A stretch of 64,000 bases of DNA from Littorina saxatilis. Lineage: Eukaryota > Mollusca > Gastropoda > Littorinimorpha > Littorinidae. The stretch spans positions 30,180,182 to 30,244,181 of the forward strand of contig NC_090261.1 in the NCBI RefSeq assembly GCF_037325665.1. Direction: 5' to 3'. How positions within the stretch are numbered: the stretch's first letter is position 1; every line of letters starts with the position of its first letter. Of this stretch, positions 53,273-64,000 are shown piece by piece. A program made the translations under genes and the position numbers. Under the pieces are notes generated by a model, which was given only the letters and a program-made list of their open reading frames with translations, ran no database searches and had not been told where the DNA came from.

Positions 53273-54793
53273 GTTCCTGCTCAGAATGGGAGATATGTCT
53301 GAAAAGAAAACAAGTGCTTTAAAAAACATACATTTATGCAAGACACTTTTCTACACATTATATTTACTAAGAGGGGTTAACGTTCTTGAGCTTTTGTTTG
53401 TTGTAAAAAGGTTATTAATTTATTTATATCATTATTTGTATTTTTTAACTTAAGGACAGGAAAACATAACGAGAAAAGACAGCAGTAAAAATGATATTCC
53501 AATATCTTTATTATTTTGAAATGCAGGAACAGATCAGGTTTTATTGCTCAAGTTGTCAGGTGATTAAAATTGTGAGATGGCAATACATTTAAAGGAAGCA
53601 CTCATGAAGCCCTAGCAGTGACCTTGTGATATTCATTGTCCTGTATTTTATTGATTTTATGTGAAAATACACCAAAAAGATATTATCGGCAAGTCAGTAC
53701 TTCTGGATTTGATTATATTTGACAGGATTTGTATCAAAATTAAGATACCGAATTTTAATTACAAATTAGCTTGACTGTGACAAACATGGAGAATAGTACA
53801 TGGCTTATTTAGTGTTGTATCAGTGTACTATTTTTTCCCAACAAAAATATCAAGTACCGGTAAGTCCTTATAGCTGTTGACATGGGGATATCTGATCATG
53901 TGTGTGTGTCAGGGTGTGGGTGTGTGTGAATATTATTGCCAGAGATATATAATATTTTGAAAGATATTGAAGCCGACTTGAACATTTTGAAGCCTGGTGA
54001 TCAATTTGCTTAGTAAGAAATGAGCTGTTTCTTTGTTATAGCTTTTTGATCAGTCACTTTATTGTCATGGGTATTTTAAAACTGTTGACATTATTTTCTT
54101 TGTAAATTCTAAATTGTACAAATGTAATAATCAGATTATGATTCCAAAGTGAGACTTTGAGTGAAATATCAAAAGACTACGCAGACAGAGAGTCACAGGG
54201 TGTTCTTACTCTTACACGGGTGTGGATAAAACAATCAGTATCCTTGTTGTATTTTATTACCAGGTTATCACGATGTGTTACAGATTTTGTTTTGTGTCAT
54301 GGATTTTCAGTGCCTGATGTTAAACCAAATTTGTGTTTGTTTGCAGTTTACTTATTTGATGCAATAAAGAAACAGCTTCACATTTTATATGAGCTATTAA
54401 AATAAATAAAATAAAAAAAATGAACATGAGGTTTATCTTGGAAAGAAAGAGAGAGAGGGAAATAAAGAGAGAGAGAGAGAGGGTGGGGTGTATAAGACAG
54501 AGAGAGAGAGAGATTATGTGTTTGGGTATGTGTGTGTGTGTGTATGTATGTGAATGCACAAACACAACATGCATGGTTGAAGGCGTGTGAGATTGCATTT
54601 AAGTGATTCAAGAGGATCGAGTTCTTTCATAAACCATATATGCACACACACGCATGCACGCAACATATCTAAACCTACACATACATGTACCGATCAAGGA
54701 TCAGTTATATACTCTATTTCAGTCACTGACTTCCATTAGATTACTATAGGCCTAGAAAGAAAAAGTTCAATCTTTCTGATTCCCCAGCTGACC
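53273..54793. other. Non-coding stretch, no gene recognised
   Basis: AT-rich sequence with (GA)n and (TG)n runs at about 54445-54550. No conserved frame, RNA or TIR pair was found. Confidence 0.5.
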
Positions 54794-56369
54794 CTTTTTA
54801 CATTTAGTCAAGTTTTGACTAAATGTTTTAACATAGAGGGGGAATCGAGATGAGGGTCATGGTGTATGTATGCATGTGTGTGTGTGTGTGTGTACAGCGA
54901 TTCAGAGAAAACTAGTGGACCAATCTTTTTGAAACTTTACATGAGAGTTCCTGAGTATGATATCCCCGCACGTTTTTTTTCCTTTTTTTGGATAAATGTC
55001 TTTGATGACGTCATATCCGTCTTTTTGTGAAAGTTGAGGCGCCAACGTCACGCTCTCATTTTTCAACCAAATTGGTTGACATTATGATCAAGTAATCTTC
55101 GACGAAGCCCGGACTTTGGTATTGCATTTCAGCATGGAGGCTTAAAAGTGAATTAATGAATTTGTTCATTAAAGTTGTCATTAAAATAGATTTTTCGTAA
55201 AAAGATTTAAAATTGATTGCATGGTATTCTTCATCAAATTCTAAATCTAAAAATATATACATATATGTCCTGTTTACTCTTAAAATGTTATCACAGTTAA
55301 CGAAAATAGATTAATTAGTACTACGATTGAAATTTAAGGCAATGAGCGGCACTAGAATGACCAAAATGAAACATGGAAAATACATGGAGTAACTTAGTTT
55401 TCTGGGTAGTTATTGAAGTGACTAATATAAAGAAATGAAAAAATGGCAAAAACTAAAGGACATAGATTGCCGTTGCTATGGAAACTGGCATACACAGCGC
55501 CATATCGAATTTCTAGGAAACGGTTTTACAGCAACATCATACATCAGAAATACTTAATATTTGGCACACAGATACACAGGACTTTTATCTACAATCATGT
55601 AGAACGATATTTTGACAAAAAAACTAGTTGAATTTAAATTAATTTTTGAAATAAAGATTAATGAATATGCAGTTAGAAATTCATTAATCCTTATTACAAA
55701 AATTAATGCATGTAGTCTTTATTCAAAATATCATTCTATATGATTGCAGATACAAGCCATGTGTATCATTGTGCCAAATATTATGCATGTCTGATGTATG
55801 ATGTTGCTGTAAAACCGTTTCCTAGAAATCCAATATGGCGGCTGTTTCCATAGCAACAGCAGTCTGTGTCCATTAGTATTTACAAATCCAAAAACAAAGA
55901 GACTGCCAATGTTCCAAAATTCAGAATAAAAAAAACAAGAAAGTTGTTGTTCCAACAACCTACCTTTCTTGTTTTTTGATTCATTAGTATTTACATTTTT
56001 TCCATTTATTTGTATAAGTCTCTTCAATAACTACCCAGAAAACTAGGTTATTCCATGTATTTTCCAAGTTTAATTTTACTGCCGCTCATTGCCTTAAGAA
56101 ATCGATCCATAAATGATTTTCATCTTATTTTGTATCATTTCCTGATTCCAAAAACATAAAGATATGATATGTTGTATTCAAAACAAGCTCAGAAAGTTAA
56201 AAAGAATATAGAAAAGCGGGCTTTCCTGCTTAGAGCAATATGCTACCGCGCTATTCTGGCTCGCGGGGATTGACGAAGCTGTATTGTCTTGGTAAAAGAT
56301 GCAGTGCGTTCAGTTTTATTCCGTGAGTTCGACAGCTTGACTAAATGTAGTAATTTTGCCTTACGCGAC
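54794..56369 (-). mobile_element. Old diverged dispersed-element copy interrupted by a TIR element
   Basis: The reverse copy starts at TTTTTACATTTAGTCAAG. It is clearly the family up to about 55330, resumes after 56097 (CCTGATTCCAAAAACATAAA), and ends TTTTGCCTTACGCGAC. Similarity is lower than in the other copies. The middle is displaced by the TTAA-flanked element at 55338-56093. Confidence 0.8.
55338..56093. mobile_element. 756 bp TTAA-flanked TIR element (GGCAATGAGCGGCA)
   Basis: The tips GGCAATGAGCGGCA and TGCCGCTCATTGCC continue as TIRs of roughly 110 bp (TTAGTTTTCTGGGTAGTTAT and its inverse). TTAA flanks both ends (55334-55337 and 56094-56097). The interior is itself largely inverted (TTTCTAGGAAACGGTTTTAC against GTAAAACCGTTTCCTAGAAA). 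A relative is at 42316-43690. Non-coding. Confidence 0.85.
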
Positions 56370-56533
56370 CCCACAACTTCTTCTGACCCTTCAATAATAA
56401 TAAAAAATAAAAATAAAATATTGCAAACAATTTATTTTGTTTTGGTTTTTGTCTTCGTTGTGCCCTGTTATTTCCGCGCGCGCATAGTTACCGTAGTACA
56501 TAGTGTGCCAAATCAATCTGGGCTGTAAAAATA

Positions 56534-57393
56534 ACAAGTCGCGTAAGGCGAAAATACAATATTTAGTCAAGTAGCTGTCGAACTCACAGAATGAAACTGA
56601 ACGCAATGTAATTTTTCAGCAAGACCGTATACTCGTAGCATCGTCAGTCCACCGCTCATGGCAAAGGCAGTGAAATTGACAAGAAGAGCGGGGTAGTAGT
56701 TGCGCTAAGAAGGATAGCACGCTTTTCTGTACCTCTCTTTGTTTTAACTTTCTGAGCGTGTTTTTAATCCAAACATATCATATCTATATGTTTTTGGAAT
56801 CAGGAACCGACAAGGAATAAGATGAAAGTGTTTTTAAATTGATTTGGACAATTTAATTTTGATAATAATTTTTATATATTTAATTTTCAGAGCTTGTTTT
56901 TAATCCGAATATAACATATTTATATGTTTTTGGAATCAGCAAATGATGGAGAATAAGATAAACGTAAATTTGGATCGTTTTATAAAAAAAATATTTTTTT
57001 TTACAATTTTCAGATTTTTAATGACCAAAGTCATTAATTAATTTTTAAGCCACCAAGCTGAAATGCAATACCGAACCCCGGGCTTCGTCGAAGATTACTT
57101 GACCAAAATGTCAACCAATTTGGTTGAAAAATGAGGGCGTGACAGTGCCGCCTCAACTTTCACGAAAAGCCGGATATGACGTCATCAAAGACATTTATCA
57201 AAAAAATGAAAAAAACGTTCGGGGATTTCATACCCAGGAACTCTCATGTCAAATTTCATAAAGATCGGTCCAGTAGTTTAGTCTGAATCGCTCTACACAC
57301 ACACACACACGCACACACACACGCACACACACACACACGCACATACACCCCCCTCGATGTTAAAATATTTAGTCAAAACTTGACTAAATATAT
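56534..57393 (+). mobile_element. Dispersed microsatellite-carrying element just upstream of ATXN3
   Basis: A near-complete forward copy with (CA)n/(CACG)n at about 57294-57340. It lacks the CACGACCCTCGTCTCGATTC segment and ends in ATATTTAGTCAAAACTTGAC. The ATXN3 start codon is about 100 bp further on, so promoter or 5' UTR sequence may overlap the element. Confidence 0.9.
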
Positions 57394-57491
57394 AAAAACA
57401 CTGCGCAGAACCAGTTGAGTCACCGTGGATGCAAAACGCCGGTAGGAAATATAACTCCAATAACATCGTGTGTTGTTTCCCTTGAACCAAC

Positions 57492-60400
57492 ATGGAGGCG
57501 ATATTTCACGAAAAAGTAAGTTGTACTTCGTTCTTCGTGTATAATCTTGTTTAAATATACTGAAGAAGTAGTTCCAGATCAACCCGGTTGTATGTTGCAT
57601 TCCTTAGTATTTGTTTGACTTTATTTGGAGACTGTATTCAACTTATCGCTTGTTTTATGGCCGAAGAAACGGAAGACTTCGCGTATTTCGTTGCTCTTTA
57701 TTTTCGTATTTTGGACGGTTGGTTGCTTACCTTTGTGTTTTATTTCTCTTGTTTCTGTTCTGTATATTTAACTGAAACCCCTTATGTTGTGTGAAAGTAA
57801 GTTTTCGTTGGCACGGTTTCTGAAATACTGTTGAGTTGCCATCAGGATTCAGATCTCAGAACTGTGTGCAAATTAGTACTTTCAGTTTCTGAGAAAGTAA
57901 ATCAGGAAAAGAAATGAGGTATTTTCCTTACGGTCATCAAATAGCCGACACCTACACGATAGTTTCATTTGAGATGCGTCTTTGATTTAAAGAAACTACT
58001 GGTGTGAGTCAGAAGTGTGACATATCGATCATGTTTCCAAGGCCAGTTATTTGTGCACATTTTCAAAGAAAAGATTTTATTCTTGTGCATTAAATTTGTA
58101 GAGCCTAATACTGTAATAGTTGCATGACCTATAGGAACTACAGCAGCCTTAATCACTACATGTTTAGAACTACTCAGCCATACATGTATGTATGTATCCA
58201 AACAGAAAATCAGATTTAAAATACAGAAGCATACACGTACTTGGCCAAAAAATTACTGCGACACATTTCGCACCCTAGTTAATTAAAGCATTATAATTCC
58301 TGTGTCACTGTCATTTCATTCAAACTTTCTATGCCAGTTATGGCCGTTCACTTGACTTTCTGGTTTTCCTTCTTTTGAGCTATATATTATTATTAATATA
58401 TATCTTTATCTTCTCTTTTTCAGCAAGAGGGGTCACTCTGCGCACAGCACTGTCTGAATGCGTTGCTGCAGAATCAAATCTTTACAGCTGTGGACCTGGC
58501 TCAGATAGGCCAGAATTTAGATGAACAGGAGAGACAACACATGCTGGAGGGGGGAGTGGAGTCCCGCGAATACCAACACTTTTTGGAGGTCTTGTTTTTT
58601 AGTGCACAGTGCAGTTTTGCATAGAAACTTGTCCAATAAGGTACAGCAGCTGTGTGTATTTGCAGTGCTTGGACTAAAAATGTACCACATTACTTTGTTG
58701 TGGCACTATGTACATGTACTGTATTTTCCTATATTATATATACGACTTGTGTCTGTGTGTGTGTGTATTCGCCATGCACGGCCAAAGTTCTCGATGGATC
58801 TGCTTCAAATTTGGTGTCCATATTCAGATACACCCCGGACAAAATCTGGTCGATGAGATATTTCAATACGTGCTCTCAGCGCGCAGCGCAAACCGATTTT
58901 GGTGGTTTTTTTTCGGGATCAACTTCCATAACTCTTCCTTATCTTCTCCATGTTTTTAGCGTTTACCTCCCTTCCTTCGCTACGCTACGCAGTGTCCAGA
59001 ACGCTTTCCTTGGTACCCGTAATTGTCCTCACTGTAAAAGTGCAAAGGTCGAATCAATTTATAGCCACGCGAAAAATACACTGTCATCTATCTCTATATA
59101 TTTATACATATAGATATATATAGATGTCGTGCCGAATTCACGGAATTGCCGAATTCGCGAAATCGGCAACATTTTTGCCGAATTCGCGTAACCGGCAAAA
59201 CGCTGCCCATTACGCGAAATCGGCAGCGTTTTGCCGAGAATGTGTAAAGGCTTCTAAAATGTGCCCATTTCGCAAAAGCAGCAGCCAGTCTGTAACTTTT
59301 TATGTCACCAGAACATTGCATTACCATTACTTTACCTCCCTATTATGGTTTTTATGGTCTGTGTTGGTCTGTGTTGAGCATAGCTCCAGAAATGCACGAA
59401 AACTACACTTTTTGCCATAACTTGTCATAACTTATCGATTTTTGCATTATTTATCTATTCGAGTATCTAGCTGTCTGAGTGTGATGATATCCCAGGCATT
59501 TGATAACTTTAAAATCAAAAGGTGGCTGCTGATTTTGCAAAAAAGGCAGTTTTTAGAAGCCTTTTCGCGTAATCGCTGCAAAACGCTGCCGATTTCGCGT
59601 AATAGGCAGCGTTTTGCCGATTACGCGAAATAGGCAAAAATTTTGCCGATTACGCGAATTCGGCAATTCCGTGAATACGGCACGACATATATATATATAT
59701 ATATACGGTTTCTCTGTGTGTGTGTGTGTTTGAGTGTGTCTGTAGAAAACACCTGTGTATTGCACAGTTCTGTTTGTGATCTGGTACCTAGGGCGTCGTC
59801 GACAAGTATGGGACTCGACATGATATGATCAGGAATGGCATTATGGCCACTGAATCATGTTCGTGCTGTTCCCATTCCACGAATCTGGGAGGGACCTAAG
59901 CTTGACGGGTCCATGGTTCGGACCCGGCGAAGCCGGCGTACAGTGCGCCACTCAAGCCGGGTATTCGGCTCTACTTGCTACCCGGCGAAGCGGCAGATAC
60001 ACCCCGGACAAAATCTGGTCGATGAGATATTTCAATACGTGCTCTCAGCGCAAACCGATTTTTTTTTTTTTTTTCGGGATCTTTTGTTTTCTGTTTGCTT
60101 AGAACTAAAAAAAAGATTTCATCTTATGGTTACATTTCGATAAAAAATTATGTCAAATGATGAATGAACCATGGGGAAAAAAATTATACAAAACAAAAAT
60201 ATATGTAACAAAAAGATTTTATTTTTGGGTAGCATCACTCGCGCTTCCAATATTTTTTTTTTCTGTTTGCTGAGAACTAAAAATTTTTTTTATTTTTGGG
60301 TAGCGTGACTCACGCTTCCAATATTTTGTTTTCTGTTTGCTCAGAACATGTGCTTTGTCTAAAAATACTGACCTTTCAGCGTTTACCTCCCTTCCTTCGT

Positions 60401-63400
60401 ATGGTGCACGGATATTCCCGGCGTTCTGTTACTATTTTTAGAAGGTCACCGCAGTGTCCAGAACGTAAATTGGACCCGTAAATTATCCTCACTGTAAAAG
60501 TGCAAAGGTCGAATCAATTTATAGCCACGCGAAAAATACACTGTCATCTATAGATATAGATATATATATACGGCTTCTGTGTGTGTGTTTGTGTGTGTCT
60601 GTAGAAAACACCTGTGTATTGCACAGTTCTGTTTGTGATGTGGTCTGGCGGCTTTTGTGTTTTTAATGTTCTGGCCTTCCTTTGAAAAGCCATATGATAA
60701 CAGTTTTAAAAGGGCTTAGAGATAAGCTCTAAATGTCTTAATCCTGTGTGAGTGGACTTCGCCTCCAAAGGTGATTGTGGTGTGCCGGCACTCGAATACA
60801 TTCGGCGTCATCGACATGGATGGGACTCGACATGATATGATCAGGAATGGCATTATGGTCACTGAATCATTTTCGTGCTGTTCCCATTCCATGAATCTGG
60901 GAGGGACCTAAGCTTGGCGGGTCCATGGTTCGGTTCATTCAAATGGGGGCGGGTGTGACAGGGAGACTACCGCCACCCTTCACAGCAGACTCTGCAGAGT
61001 TGTTCGCTTTAGAAGTTGTGAGATATTTGTAGAGTAGATTTGTGGATTGTAGAGTTCTGTTTGTGATATCGTAAATATTCTGCATCAAATTTGGTGGGCA
61101 TATTCAGGTAGACCCCGGGCACAAACTGGTGGATAAAAACCGGCGAAGCCGGGTATTCCTCTAGTTATATATATATGCTGTGCAGTGTTAATCTGTTATG
61201 TCCCATTGTAAACGGTTTTAAGTGCAACACCAGACAGATACATGTGTCGATCAGTATATAACTTATTTTCCTTTTTCTTCATTTCATATACACATGTGAA
61301 TTGTTTACATCTGTCCTTCTTGTTTGCAGCAACCTTCCAGCAATTATGATGACAGCGGGTTTTTCTCAATCCAAGTGTTGCAAGAAGCGCTCAGAGTCTG
61401 GGGTTTGGAGCTTCTCCCGTTTACTTCACAGAATCCAGCAGCACAGGCAGCCCAGCGAGATCCAACGTGAGCTTTTAATTGGATTTTGTTTAGTATTTCT
61501 GACATGTTAAATTGTAACAACATAGACCATTATTATTTTTAAATGAATTTATTCTTTTCTTATGAGTCTTCACTCTTGACAAAGCAACCCTGAATAACAT
61601 TAACAGAACAGTTAGCAGCAAGAAAACATCAGGCGTTTTGGAACAAATTAACATATAGACACAGACACCACCCACATCCGTAAGCATACCAAATTACCTG
61701 CAAATCTTCCAACTAATACATATTTGCGTCCTGTAATTTAGAAACATGCTCTGCCATACATATGACTTGCAACATGGAACATGGGATCTGCCACAAGCAG
61801 CATATATAATATATAATTCACAGAGCTATGAAAATGTTAGAAATTAAAAGACAGTTGTGATTTATTTTGCACAGACACTGATTTGAGAAAAAAAAAGAAT
61901 GCAGTTATTAGATTAATGCATAGTTTTAAAAAAAAAGTTAAGTTTTTTTTAAATATTTTTTTATCAATCAATAAATACGTGATAACAAGCATGGTATCTA
62001 TGGCACGTTATATGTCAAAGCAGCATCCCCCTGATATGGCCCTTCGTGGTCGGCTGGGTGTTAAGCAAACAAACAAACAAATGGTATCTATGTGTATGCT
62101 GTTTGTACACAGACTCTGTCATTTACATGTGGTGCAGAAAAAAACCCACCTGTAAATGTAATCACTCTTACTCATTATGTTGGATTTTACATTATACAAA
62201 AGGACAACAAGTAGATTCCTGCATAGTTGATAGTTAATCCCGTATGTCCTTTCTATACCTCCTCTGTTTATGTCTACTTGAATTGCCGACAGGTCACAGA
62301 AGGCATACATATGCAACTTCCGTCAGCACTGGTTTTGTGTCCGCAAGCTGGGACACCAGTGGTTCAACCTCAACAGTCTCTTGACAGGCCCCGAGCTTAT
62401 CTCCGACACCTACCTCTCTTTGTTCCTCACACAACTTCAGCAAGAAGGTAAGTGCACAGTTGTATGACAAGAGTAATTTGTTCTTATTCTTTTTTACCCC
62501 CCTCTAATTTGGGTTTGCCGCTTTGGTTTTGTATCAGTGATCTGTTGTATATTTCGTGTGTTAAAGCAGAAAAATCATCCACATAAATATGTGGAATGGC
62601 ATAACTAATTCGCTGAACTCGTTACGAATTCAAAAGGAAAATTATGGATGTGAAAGGGCATTTTCACACAACAGACCCTGTCTTCAAAAGTTCTGGTGGA
62701 AAGTGCAAATATGGTTGATGTCCTTTTGTTCATTCAGTTTTGTGTATTTCTCGTCTTCCATTTCAGGATACTCATTATTTATCGTGATGGGCGAGTTAGC
62801 AGAATCGGAAGCAGATCAGCTGCTACGCATCATACCTGCTGTACAGCCAATCAAACCCTCCCTCATCACAGCAGAGGGGCAGAACCCAGAGAGGGAGGAG
62901 GCTGGGGGAGCGAGGCGAGAAGACGACAGCGAAGATCAGTATCTTCAGAGGGCTCTGGCAGAGAGTCGACAGCTGGTGGAGGAAGATGACGTAGCATTGC
63001 AGCAAGCGCTAAGAGACAGCATGGAAGGTGAGGGAGAGAGAAGAGAGACAGAGACAGAGAGGGTGGAGAGAGACAGAGAGAAGGGGAAAAGACAGAGAGA
63101 GAAGTGGGGTGAGAGAGAGGCAAAGGGAAGGGGGAGAAAAGGTAGGGACGAGAGAGAGAGACAGACAGATAGGCAAACGCAGAGAGAGGTTACTGTGCTA
63201 ACATATTATATAAAGCAAGTCGAGGCTGCTGCAACCTGTCATCACAGTTCATGTTTGTACTGAAAATAAGCATATGCGCTAGGTGTCCCCAACTTCTATC
63301 CACTCCGTTACTTGGAAATGCATTCTTTTTTGTTGTTTTTAGTTGACACAAATTAGAAAGTGAGGAAAATACAAGATCTTCAGCACCTTACATAGAACTT

Positions 63401-63936
63401 GACAATCTCTAAGAATGTTGCAACAAAACAAACTAAAAAAATAGACGTTATAGCATTTAAGAATTTGTTTGATATTGTACTTGATTTTGTGTGACATTCT
63501 GTAATGCGAGGTGGAGATGTAATTTTGCCACACATTTATCAAGTAAGCTCATCCATTCTTTGCAGTCTTGATCAAAGCGTGTATGGATGTTATCTTGCAG
63601 GTGAAGACAAGTGCTTGTTATTTTTGTAGAATTATGAGAATTGTTGGTATCCTCCTTTGTATGCAAGTAGGTGAAGCGAGCACACATTTCAAACAACTGT
63701 ATTTCAAGAAATGTATCTTTTTGTCTCTTTTATTATCCAAGGCTACATAGTGGATTCCATATCTAAAGGAGATAAGGCAATAGGTAACAGCAGTCAGTCA
63801 GCTTCTGTGTCGGCCTGTCAATCCAATGAACCTTCTGCAGAGGAGCTGAGAATAAAACGCCTAGCGTTCCTTGAAGGCAAGGGGAGTAATCCAGCAACCA
63901 GGAGCGAAGGGAAACAACCTTCATCTACCCCAGCAG
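57492..63936 (+). CDS. ATXN3: Ataxin-3 (Josephin deubiquitinase), C-terminus beyond window
   Basis: Ataxin-3 trims ubiquitin chains, works with p97/VCP in protein quality control, and acts in nucleus and cytosol. Exons are 57492-57515, 58424-58588, 61330-61466, 62293-62447, 62767-63027 and 63742-63936. All phases agree and encode 312 residues plus a split codon. The Josephin domain covers about 1-182, from MEAIFHEKQEGSLCAQHCLN. Q9, C14, H121 and N136 correspond to human Q9, C14, H119 and N134. Two ubiquitin-interacting motifs follow (LQRALAESRQL at about 219-229 and VALQQALRDSM at 236-246). SAEELRIKRLAFLEGKG (279-295) matches the human SEELRKRREAYFEKQ stretch just before polyQ, but no glutamine tract follows here. 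Exon 2 is 165 bp, the length I recall for human. Its donor (GAG|GTCTTG) is weak. A GA-rich tract follows exon 5. Confidence 0.97.
58238..58365 (+). repeat. Single arm of the GACCGCCGC palindromic MITE family
   Basis: GGCCAAAAAATTACTGCGAC, then TTTCGCACCC, ATTAAAGCATT, TGTCATTTCATTCAAACTTT and GGCCGTTCACTTGAC, match the left arm at 11150-11270. It ends 59 bp before ATXN3 exon 2, so the acceptor region directly follows it. Confidence 0.75.
58826..61164 (+). mobile_element. Helitron-like repeat pair in ATXN3 intron 2
   Basis: Two direct units share GATACACCCCGGACAAAATC (58829 and 59997), CGTTTACCTCCCTTCCTTCG (58961 and 60380), AAAGTGCAAAGGTCGAATCA and CTGTAGAAAACACCTGTGTA. The right end has the hallmark of a Helitron 3' terminus: the hairpin CCGGCGAAGCCGG (61140-61152), then TATTC and CTAG at 61161-61164, followed by T. 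A similar ACCCGGCGAAGC hairpin sits near 59986 in the first unit. No Rep/helicase is present, so it is non-autonomous. The 5' end is uncertain. Confidence 0.6.
59125..59687. mobile_element. 563 bp palindromic MITE (TGTCGTGCCG tips)
   Basis: The tips TGTCGTGCCGAATTCACGGA and its inverse (59668-59687) continue as imperfect TIRs of over 130 bp. They are built from GCCGATTACGCGAA/TTCGCGTAATCGGC-like words with GGCAGCGTTTTGCCG hairpins. It lies in an AT/TATA tract. The second copy of the surrounding repeat (near 60555-60572) lacks it and represents the empty site. Confidence 0.85.
63028..63190. repeat. GA-rich purine tract after ATXN3 exon 5
   Basis: Irregular GAGAGACAGA repeats begin at the fourth or fifth intron base (GTGAGGGAGAGAGAAG) and run for about 160 bp. 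Long open frames reading through from exon 5 are an artefact of this tract. Confidence 0.85.
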
Positions 63937-64000
63937 GTTTGTTTTTTCTCTCCCTTTTATTTCTTGTGATTTTATTCAGAGATTGAGGATATTGATACAT

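Noticed and set aside
62589-63263. 224-codon open frame in ATXN3
   Set aside because: It is exon 5 (62767-63027) extended into both introns, the right part being the GA-rich tract. Splice sites and homology define the exon more tightly.

Overview
The window looks like nuclear DNA from a mollusc, most likely a marine gastropod. Intron-rich animal genes sit in a dense field of transposon remnants, tRNA-derived SINEs and long dinucleotide microsatellites. No rRNA, functional tRNA, CRISPR or bacterial-style operon was seen, and no LTR or virus-like element was recognised. All coding calls come from reading exons, splice sites and frames by eye.

Host genes, left to right. COG2 (minus, 1-2095, its 3' part outside the window) and MRPS34 (plus, 2511-4885) stand head to head across a 415 bp shared promoter region. 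An unrecognised gene for a 262-residue secreted or membrane protein (minus, 10755-19501) has its signal-peptide exon split by a 3.3 kb TIR transposon. A TMEM179/TMEM179B-family four-pass membrane protein (plus, 31498-46454) has five coding exons and 240 residues. Ataxin-3 (ATXN3, plus, from 57492) has six exons in the window, covering the whole Josephin domain, two ubiquitin-interacting motifs and the region where vertebrates carry polyQ. Its C-terminus lies beyond the right edge. The genes do not form a pathway. COG2 acts in Golgi tethering, MRPS34 in the mitochondrial ribosome, and ATXN3 in deubiquitination.

Mobile DNA. One roughly 870 bp family has about twelve copies in both orientations. 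Each full copy starts ACAAGTCGCGTAAGGCG, carries a CA/TG microsatellite at a fixed internal place, and ends in an ACATTTAGTCAA hairpin. This resembles non-autonomous Helentron/DINE-type elements. Other elements were defined by terminal inverted repeats (TIRs) and target-site duplications (TSDs): a TGTA-flanked 2.9 kb element holding a 9-bp-TSD Mutator-like MITE with subterminal arrays (6.2-9.1 kb); three CAGG-tipped MITEs with 5 bp TSDs; several TTAA-flanked elements, including a piggyBac remnant; a MULE remnant with a SWIM finger (27-29 kb); an element with ATCACGATCACG arrays (51.4-53.3 kb); and a Helitron-like 3' end in an ATXN3 intron.

The strongest candidates for something new are the transposon inside the signal-peptide exon, the long inverted repeats flanking TMEM179-like exons 3 and 4, the nested array-bearing elements, and the microsatellite-carrying dispersed family, one copy of which ends 16 bp before a coding exon.
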